Below are positions 48,695 through 59,400 of a stretch of 64,000 nucleotides of DNA, piece by piece. The notes under the pieces were generated by a model, which saw nothing but the letters and a program-made list of their open reading frames with translations, searched no databases and had not been told where the DNA came from. The stretch spans positions 642,501-706,500 of the forward strand of contig CAMRHE010000157.1 of assembly GCA_947044405.1 (NCBI GenBank), given 5' to 3'. The position numbers and the translations under genes are program-made. Source of the DNA: Leptodactylus fallax. Its lineage: Eukaryota; Chordata; Amphibia; Anura; Leptodactylidae. Numbering within the stretch: the first letter of the stretch is position 1; each line of letters opens with the position of its first letter.

Positions 48695-51600
48695 TGTATA
48701 GCTCCATGTGTATGACTCTGACCAACTTTCATATTAGTCAAAGGAAGAAACATGATACACTTTTAAATTGCTGCAAAGCAAGTAGCTATATATAAAAAAA
48801 AAAAGTTGCACATAGTAATTTTCCTGCGCCACAATATAACATTCACAGAACTACAGCATGGGCCATACACAATATACATGTGTTTAGTAACCCCATTACA
48901 AGCTTCGCAATGAGCATACTCTATACACACGGTTTAATAAAGAAAAATAGTCAACCCTGTTTATAATGCAAGCTACTTTATTAACTACAGGTTGCTCTAA
49001 CTGCAATATGCAAATAAAGCCCTATTCAGACATGTATTTCATCATTTGTTATTCTGTTCCACTATTACACAAAAACATAATGAGGTGGCTTTGTTAAGTA
49101 GCGGTAGGAGGCTCTGTGACAACTTGTAGTTTTTTGCATCACTTCGAACAACAGAAAAAAGTTAATTTAAAACAGTCTCCTAGTTGGATGCAAGAACCAC
49201 CACTAAAAAGCAGGTGTGGAAAGGCTGAAGTGCATTCAGCGCACACAGCTCAGGACAATGCATACGAAGCAGCACCAGGCAGACTTAAAACTTGATCAGT
49301 CAAGAAGTATGGGTGCCCACTGAGGCATGTTTAAACAGCTGTAAAACTCACTTACCCATCTCTTGCAGCATTTCTAAGGAGGCAAGACTGTGGACAGACT
49401 CCTTTAAAAGATTACCGTAGCTGTAAGGATTCTTATGTTCCTCCAAACAGCAGTGGATAGTGAGAAATACAGTAACACCACTCAAAGACAAGCATTGCAA
49501 TGATACCTGCTTGGTTACATTCAAGTGTCTGAGGTTCAGAGTTTGTTATGTCTTGTAAAACCATTCCATCGCTCTCCCTTGTGCTCTGGCCTTCAAAATC
49601 TTGACTCTGGGATAGTTCTAGTACTCCAAAGGCTAGCTGTGAGGTTCCAGAATCTGGAAAGGATGCATACATTGTGTGAACTAAAGAAATATAATGCTCT
49701 GCAAAAACATTTGTTAGGTTATCAATGTTTAGAGGCATTCTGTCACTATTAAAATAGCTTCTAAAGCACGTGTGCATCCAGGGCATTGCAGAGAACCTAT
49801 TTTTACCTGTGGTCACCTTACAATGGGGCCTGTCATTCTTTATGTAAGAGGGCAGCAAGCACACACACAAACTGCTGTTCTGGCTAGGACTCAGGTGCAA
49901 CAAACAGCTCATCTTCAAAATTTTATAAAAATTATATGTTCACCCCTAAAGGGGTATTCCCATGACCATGAGCTCTTTTAAATTTGTAGATTTAAAAAAT
50001 GTTTAAACTTTTAACTAATATAAGTAATTAAACATTTTGCAGAGTGTTAAAGATTTTCTCTAAATATCTTGTAGTCACAAGTTGTTGTCTTCATCGGTTG
50101 TCAGTGGATACGACCATGAATGCAGGAACTTTCTAAGGTCAGAAAATCCGCCATGATGTCCTTATTGTGGCTGGGATAACTTCCAATACATGTAGTGTCC
50201 CTGCCTGATAACCCAGCTACAATAAGAAAATCATGGCTGGGTTCCCGACAAGTCCCAGACCATAGAAAGTTTCTGAATTTGTGGTCTTATCCATTGGCAA
50301 CCGATCAAGAAAACAGACTGTCACCACTAAGATGGACAGAGAAAAATCTTTAAAATTCTGCAGAATTTTTAACTACTTATATTTGCAAAAATGTTTAATT
50401 TTTAATTATCTACAAATATAGATATGATTATGGGAATACCCCTTTAAGTGGTTTTGAAGCAATTTTGGTGGTGGGAGACCCCATTAAATCAGTGAAAATC
50501 AATGAAAAGTTCTACAACTCATCATTTTCAACATATTAGTTTGTTGTCAATGGGAGTCTAGCAGTTTTTCCCCTCTTCTAGCTCTTTTTTTTTTTCAGCT
50601 TGAGAAGAAAAAAAAAAAAAGCAACATAAACATATCTTCAGGCGAATTCCGCCTTGAAAGAGCCAATGAAATCAATAGGAGGCAGAAAAAAATGTGACAC
50701 TTTTTTGATGCAGTTTTTGCAAAACCTGCAAGCATTTTTTTTAAAGGGACATTTCTGGGTCCATATAGTGCGCTGGAGCAAAAAAAAAAAACAAAAAACA
50801 AAACAGGGCAAAAAAAGCGACAAAAAAATACCTGTAAAAAAAAAAAAAAAAAAAAAAAAAAGTCAAAAAAGTTTCCAAATTCCTGAAGCAGATTTTTTCA
50901 GCCTGCAAAAAAACTCAGTGTGAACATACCCTTAGAGAGAACTGTGGCAACAAATTCAGTTCTCCAAAAGCTTGTGGATCTGGATGTACCATTCATATTT
51001 ACTGTTTTGGCAGAGGGGGTTGACATTTCTGCCACCCAGTGGCAACAGTAGACCCCTTGAAAAAGAGGTCAAGTCTGACAAGAGACTTGATGCCTGTCAA
51101 AACTCTTCTTATAAACTGTAACCATTTTTTCATAAAAGTAATATAGATCATTTAAAATAATGTACCCCTTTCCACTTCCTCAAACTGCTTAAATCACTGC
51201 TCAAATATGTCTTCAAAGGACACATATGTACACGGAAGGGGGAGGAGGAGAGTAGAGTAGCTTAATGCTTCATTCACACTTGTGCCTGGTATTTGTCCGC
51301 TTGCAAACAGTTTACAATTACAAACAGTTTGGTACAAAAAGGATTTCAAATGGTTACACAGTGGATACCCAAATCTGCCTTTTTAGATGGATATTCAATG
51401 GGTGTCCATTTAAAAAAAAAAAAAAAAAAAAAAACAGACCATTTGCGTCAGTTTTTGACCAATCCATTTTTTTTTCCCCTTCTTCATTCTGAGCATGCGC
51501 AGAGGGAAAAACGGATTGCAAAACGGACACAAACAGATGATTATCCATTGTAATCTGTTTGTAATCCGCCTTCCATAGACCTCAAAAACAGTTTTGAGGC

Positions 51601-52143
51601 GGTCCATTGTATGTCGTTTGTACGGACACAAAGTTCTACAAGTCCGACTTTGGTCTCCGTTCAAAACAGCGGATACATGGCGGAAAGGCTCAAAACGTAC
51701 ACCTGCAGATTGTTTTAAAAACCCATTTGACATGAATGAGTTTTTAAACAAACCGTTTCCAGTTTTTCTGATCTTAAGACAGATTCACAACGGACGGATA
51801 CCAGGTGCAAGGGTGAATGAAGCATAAGTGAGACACAAACACAAAAGAAATGCTGTTGCAGCTAACGTTTATGTTTTTGTTTTTTTTTACCTCCCTAGAG
51901 TACTACTTTCACAACAACAGTTTTCAGGATTGCTTTAAAAATTGAGCAAATTAGGAGGGGATGGGTTAAGGACGAAAAAACAAGTGTTGAAAACTAGGTT
52001 TTTGTACTCACCGTAAATTCCCTTTCTCGTTGTATTCATTGGGGGACAGTACCTTGAGTATAGGCCAGGCCACTAGGAAACAAGTGTTGGCTCTGCCTAA
52101 GTGAGCTATACCCTCTCCTCAGACAGGAAGTCCAAGTAAATAC

Positions 52144-52174
<31 letters not shown>

Positions 52175-55100
52175 CAAAAATCCACTTTTTTTCCCCCCAT
52201 CATTGGGGAACACATTACTATGGGATGTCCTAAAGCAGTCCCAGAAGGTGGGAAGAGAAAATACCCTAGACCTGACCAACAGCACAAGAGGCCAATCGGT
52301 CTAAACCTCAGAAAAGAAGGAGGAAGACTGTTCTGGACCATAGAGCCTGGTGAGGATTCAGACACCAACACTAGATAGCCACCAGTGACAATTCTGATCA
52401 ATCAAAGAATGAGGAGTCCAACTGGGACCCTAGGATTCAAAAGCCAGGGCCCTCAGGACATGAATGACCTGAAGGTTGCCAAACCCTTGCATGGAACCTC
52501 AATAGATGTACAAGGAGTAGCGAGAGAATTGAAACGCAACCCAGAGAAACTAAATTGCCTGCAGCAGATACTGCCCAGGAAAAGAAAGGAAACAGGAGGA
52601 AGTGAAAAGCAAGCAAATTTAAGCATGCTGGGAACAAGAACAAGTTGAGTAGATCCTAAGTAAGAAAAGCCAAAAATAAAAGCAGACTAGATGGACCAAT
52701 TGGACGTTTACTGCCTTCAAGCTGCTAAGGTTCCATGTTACTGGTCCCACTAAGAGGAGAGAGAAAGGACACCCAGGAAGCGGCATGTCGAGATGGACAA
52801 GGGAATGTCCGTAAGCTGCTGCAATTCAAGCGGGAAGAAGAATGTTCCAGAGCCAGAGATCCCCTAAGTGGAAGAGGCAGGGCGAGAATCTTAGCTGCAA
52901 AAAACAAGACCCCCTTCTTCCCAGGGAAGCCTTGATGAGCTGAAAAGGAAAGAAAAAAAACCCAAAAAAAAAAAAAAAAAAAAAAAAAAAACAACGGGGG
53001 GGGGGGGGGGGGTTTAGAAAATCCTCCTAGGACCCACAAGTCAGAGCCGGCTTGGAACAGCAGGAGCTGGTATGATGTGAAAGGCCCTCTTCCCTGGGGC
53101 TAGAGGCCAGACAAGGGATTGTTGAGAGCTACTGTCAGGCACTGGACTGAGACCGAGGTCCACAGAAAACAGGACAGCCTGCTGGGGTCTGACCAGGATA
53201 GGAGCACTACACAAAAGCAAAGGGGAAGCGTAGCATAAGGAGGGCTGGAACAAGTCACGTGTCCTGGATGGAGACGACCAGGAGGCCACAAGCAAGCAAC
53301 TCATTACACAGTAACATAGCAAGATACTGGGAAACACTGATGGTCCAATCCCTCACATCTGAACCAGACAGGAGCATAACTGAGTAGAAGTCATGTAAAG
53401 AGCTCATTAGATCCACTCCCTCAAGAGGGGACTCCAGGATGTTTCAGGGGGAAGATATGCAGGAAGAAGGTAACTAAACAAGGCAGGTCAATGAAATGCT
53501 ACCGCAATTGTCCATTCACACCACATTAACATTGCTCTAGGAGGGTAAGAGTAGGTGAAAGAGGCCAGTTGCAGGGATTGAGAACCCAGCAATATCTGAA
53601 CTTGCAACCCCTGGTTCCAAGACCAGTGCTTTAACCCCTGAGCTATGGTGAGGCAGTAGTAGGTCACTAAGGTGTGCAGTATTAACAGGGAAAGAAAAAC
53701 CTGTGACAACAAAGGTACTAGAAATTTCCCCAGAGAAGCCTAGACAGCCAGGAGGTATCAGGAACCAATGTCCTGCTTTTAAAAGGTGGCCTAATGGAAT
53801 ATACACCATTACTGAGCAAGAAGAGAAAAGGAGGGCCCTTTCACCATTCTTGTTGTTTCTCTCTTCTTGTTCATACGTGGTTAAAAAGTGTCAGACCAGG
53901 AATGTCTGGAGGATGTAAGTTAGACATTCATCAGCACACCACACTAGCATTCTATGTAAGCTCAGGCACGGATTAGTATGGTCCATAAGGTCTCTCAGAA
54001 TGTTACATTAGCACAGTTCACAGTAATAGGAACCGGAAAGGAGGCACCCAAATAAAATTAGACTCACGCCTGAAGAGGGGACTGTCTAGGTGTTAACGCT
54101 CCACAGAGGGGTAGCTTAACAGGGTCCCAAACAAAGTCAGTGTCTGTTATAAGGAAAGGGAGTCACCAGAAAAAGTCTTATGAGGAAGTGGCCAAGAGGG
54201 AGGCAAATGGGACTGTAATAGAGAAGCATATCAATCCCCTCTAGGGAACTGCACCTTGCCCTAGAGACAAAGGGGAGTTAACAGACGGAATTAATCAGAG
54301 TTCCCACCTGTAGCAAGGGCCAAAGGGTGCTGCAGCAGACAAAAAGCTATTTAGAGAAAAGGGGAAGTCAGAGAAGCAGCTGCCCCTGGTTTCATGTAAA
54401 AAGATGACATCAGGCTGAACAGCTGGGACCCCATTGCTGCAGGCCACGGTGCCTAGCACTGAGCAACAGTAACCTCTATTACAAAATTGTCTGACCATTG
54501 TATAAGCAATGCTACCTCCGATGCCGCCCCTGCTACCTCTTGTGTCACCCCCTCTACCTCAAAGATTGTAAGCTCTTGCGAGCAGGGCTCTCAGTCCCAG
54601 TGTGTGAATTGACTATTTCTTTGTAATTTATCTTTTTTGTCTGTACTTGAACCCTACAAATTGCACAGTGCTGCAGAATATGTTGGCACTATATAAATAA
54701 AATGTATTATTATTATTATTATTAGCAACATTACTGCCCTGAAATACAGTCATGGCCAAAAGTTTTGAGAATGACACAGATATTATATTTTCACATGATC
54801 TGCTGCCCTCTGGTTTTTATGTGTGTTTGTCAGATGTTTTTATCACATACAGAAATATAATTGCATTCATATTATGAGTAACAGAAGCTTATATTGACAG
54901 TTAGAATGAGTTAATGCAGCAAGTCAATATTTGCAGTGTTGACCCTTCTTCTTCAGGACCTCTGCAATTCTCCCTGGCATGCTCTCAATCAACTTCTGGA
55001 CCAAATCCTGACTGATAGCAGTCCATTCTTGCAGAATCAATGCTTTAATTTTGTCTGAATTTGTTGGTTTTTGTTTGTCCACCCGTCTCTTGATGATTGA

Positions 55101-56394
55101 CCACAAGTTCTCAATGGGATTAAGATCTGGGGAGTTTCCAGGCCATGGACCCAAAATCTCTATGTTTTGTTCCCTGAGCCATTTAGTTATCACCTTTGCT
55201 TTATGGCAAGGTGCTCCATCATGCTGGAAAAGGCATTGTTGAGCGCCAAACTGCTCTTGGACGGTTGGGAGAAGTTGCTCTTGGAGGACATTCTGGTACC
55301 ATTCTTTATTCATGGCTGTGTTTTTAGGCAAGACCGTGAGAGAGCCGATTCCCTTGGCTGAGAAGCAACCCCACACATGAATGGTTTCAGGATGCTTTAC
55401 AGTTGGCATGAGACAAGACTGGTGGTAGCGCTCACCTCTTCTTCTCCGAATAAGCTGTTTTCCAGATGTTCCAAACAATCGAAAAGGGGATTCATCAGAG
55501 AAAATGACTTTACCCCAGTCCTCAGCAGTCCACTCCCTGTACCTTTTGCAGAATATCAGTCTGTCCCTGATGTTTTTTCTGGAGAGAAGTGGCTTCTTTG
55601 CTGCCCTCCTTGAGACCAGGCCTTGCTCCAAGAGTCTCCGCCTCACAGTGCATGCAGATGCACTCACACCTGCCTGCTGCCATTCCTCAGCAAGCTCTGC
55701 ACTGCTGGTAGCCCGATCCCGCAGCTGAAACACTTTTAAGAGACGGTCCTGCCGCTTGCTGGTCTTTCTTGGGCGCCCTGGAGCCTTTTTGGCACCAATG
55801 GAACCTCTCTCCTTGAAGTTCTTGATGATGCGATAGATTATTGACTGAGGTGCAATCTTTCTAGCTGCAATACTCTTCCCAGTTAGGCCATTTTTGTGCA
55901 GTGCAATGATGACTGCACGTGTTTCTTTAGAGATAACCATGGTTAACAGAAGAGAAACAATGATGGCAAGCACCAGACTCCTTTTAAAGTGTCCAGTGGT
56001 GTCATTCTTACTTAATCATGACAGATTGATCTCCAGCCCTGTCCTCATCAACACCCACACCTGTGTTAATGGAGCAATCACTGAAACGATGTTAGGTGGT
56101 CCTTTTAAGGCAGGGCTGCAATGATGTTGAAATGTGTTTTGGGGGATAAAGTTCATTTTCTAGGCAAATATTGACTTTGCAAGTAATTGCTGTTAAGCTG
56201 ATCACTCTTTATAACATTCTGGAGTATATGCAAATTGCCATTAGAAAAACTGAAGCAGTAGACTTTGTAAAAATTAATATTTGTATCATTCTCAAAACTT
56301 TTGGCCATGACTGTAGAGGCTAGATATGCCAAGGTGCTAGGTCAGAGTCACACCTGTGGGTGAGTGGGGAGAAGTGTCTAAGTTCAGGGAGAAA

Positions 56395-56434
<40 letters not shown>

Positions 56435-59400
56435 GGGTGAACAGAAAAAAATTTCCTAGGTGGAAAACCCCTGTCTAAAAGAAAAAGCCAGCAGGATGTT
56501 TTTCAGATTACAACTAAGGGTTACATCACATTCATGAGATCTATTCTATAATCCAGAACAAGGCTAGAAGAACAGGGGAAACAGAAGAGGTTCATTTTTA
56601 TCCTTTTATTGATCAAAAAAAAAAAAAAAAAAAAAAAAAAATGGAAGCGATTTCTCACACAAGACATAATCCTAACCTAAGTCAAAGGTAAATGCAACCA
56701 TCACTATCATCATTTTCTTTGTACTATTACCATCAGCTTGTAGTGACTGTGTTGTGCGGTCAGCAACCTCTTCAAGTTCACCACTTTCATCACAGTTAAA
56801 GTCACTAAAAATGGAAATAAAACATTTAAAATTCAGAACTGAAAAATTTACATAAAAAGTCATACAGCAACAGTCCCTCATCTCTGGCTTACCCTATCCT
56901 TGTACTAAATATTTTCTCTAAACAGTCGTTTTCTTTGACAGACTGCCAGGAAGTAAAGAAACTTTTTTTTTTTTTATATAACCCCTTTAAAAGGATTTGC
57001 CCACAAATTAAACTAGTCACATATTTGTGGGGTTCTTAAGGCTTGGACCATCAACCAATCACAAGAAAAAGGGTCCTATATACCGGTCTGAAGGGGTGTC
57101 AGGCATGGTGGTGCTCCGTTTAATTCTATGGGGTTGCCACAGTGCTTGTACTCTGCCATCTCCAGCATTTTTTGACCACAATGAAACACACAAGTACTAT
57201 ATACTGTTCACTTCAAACTCTTTGAGAAAGCTTTATTAGAAATCACCAAGAAGAAGGAGTACCTGATTCTGTTTGTTGGACAGGGAATTCGCTCAATGAT
57301 TTGGCTAAGAACACGACCACTGCTTGGTACATGAAGTTTCTCCACAGGTGCTATATAAATAAATGCATAAAAATAAATAAATTATAGCACATTTACTTAT
57401 ACTATCAGAAGTAGATGTACAGTATAACTCTCCACTTTCCAAAAGGGTACAAATGTGCAACACAGTCTCAATTCTGAACACATGAAAAATATATCCAATG
57501 CAAAAATGACATCTGGATTCACATGAGCAGTTCTTTTTAGCCAATGGCAGAAGTTGATTCTGAATGAAATGGAAGGAATGCCTGGTTATTCTTACTTCTA
57601 AATCTATTCTCTGTGCTTAACTCAAAAACCTGACATGACACACAATATTTTGATATTTTCAGGTCATGCTCTATTTTGGTCAGTTTTCACAGATCCCTCC
57701 ACACACCGTAATGTATAAGGGATCCATGAAAACGGCTGCCCATAGGGGAAAACCGATTGTGAAAAACGGACATTTTTTTTTTTTTTTTTTTTTTACCATG
57801 GTCATGTGAATGTAAGGTTTACTCAGTGCATGGTATGGTGCAGTGATGGTATGTCAAAAGATTGCCAATGGCAAATCACTGGTGGAAACAGTGACATTCT
57901 GTCAACAGGAATATCACCAAAGGTGAGTGCTAGACCACTGCATGTGTCATTTGTACAGAAGTGTCATCAGCATAACGGGAGCAGTCAGCACAAGCACAAT
58001 CCATCATTATTCACAAAAAAAAAAATATATATATATATATAATCTGAAGTTTTCCTCCATCTTGTTTGTTATTGTTTTAGACTGAAGATACACTCTCACA
58101 TTCACAACAGACGGACTTAGAAGCAGAGTATTCCTATGTAGACAATGTAAACATAAAAAGACTACAGTGTATAGAGGATATAAATATATTAAAAATACTA
58201 CACTATAAAAATACAATTGACACAGCAGTTATAAGTATTTTGTATGAAATTCTACAGACAGCTCTGATCACTTTACCAAGATGATTTTCTTTTGAAGGCT
58301 CATTTATTTCTGTGTGTTCTTTAACACCAATGGAAGGTTTGCCTGGCACAAAATCCTGGAAAAAAAAAAAAAATATTATATAAAAACTCATTCTATTTAG
58401 TTTTTATTGCATATGCAGTCTTGTAATCATCAACCTCAGACCTGTGTCAAATCCTTCACAGGGCTCTTAACAAGCACATGGCCAAACTTAACTTGCTCAA
58501 TACAAGCTCTTCTAGCATTTCCCACAGCACACACTGCTTACATACAGGGTCGATATTCAAGTGGAATAGTCCTTCATCAGTTCTGGTCACACACAGCCTT
58601 AAAAGGTTTTGCTGGTTTTATAGCTAAGGCCCCACGTTGCGGAAAAGCTGCTTTTTTTGTTGTTGCAGGTTTTGCCACAGTTGCCAGGAGTGGGTTGAGC
58701 AGAAGGCAGGGTTCAAACTACCACTGGATATCCGTTATGATAGCGTCCATTAAAAAAAAAAAAAAAAAAAAAAAAAAACCCGGACACATTAACTTCAGTT
58801 TTTTTTTGTTTTGTTTTTTTTTAACCGATCCATTTAATGGATCTGTTAGTGTCCTTTTTGGATCCGTTGGATCCTTAATGGATACGTTAGTTTCGGCACC
58901 GATCTCTGCCCATCATCAGAAAGGCATTCCTGTACTCGTCCATAGTCTTGTACTAAGGAGGCGTTCCTCCCAGCTCAGCGTCATCGCTGGGCGGTAAAGA
59001 AAGCCCCCTCTAACAGAACAGGGCTATGGACGAGTACAGTCAGAGGGGGCGTTCCTTACAGCCCAGCTAGACTGTCAGAACCACCCTTCTGACGATAGGT
59101 AGAAAAATAACGGCACTGATATCTCTGGGAGGTTTTAATCTTAAGGTGAATTCATCAAAATTCTGTCTGCAACAAAGTCTGTGTGAACTTACCCTATTAG
59201 TGTCATGTGAAGGTTTTTAACAGAAGGAAAAAAGTATCAATGAAGCAATGCAGAGATTATCATCTTTTTTAAGGATAGGCAAATCAGCCTGCAAGGGCAT
59301 TGAATGCAGGCCCGATTTGCTTACAGATAACCTTGATGCAAGCAGAAGCTGACAATGTCAATCATGACTAAGGTTTGGACATCGATTACTGATTAAAGAG

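Noticed and set aside
49356..49440. A longer exon reading NPYSYGNLLKESVHSLASLE before the 18-nt microexon
   Set aside because: Open in one frame, but the available acceptors do not give the phase left by exon 5. Only the 18-nt form fits.
53585..53660. Functional tRNA gene
   Set aside because: The A-box-like part is fair, but the anticodon stem, T-arm and acceptor stem do not pair properly.
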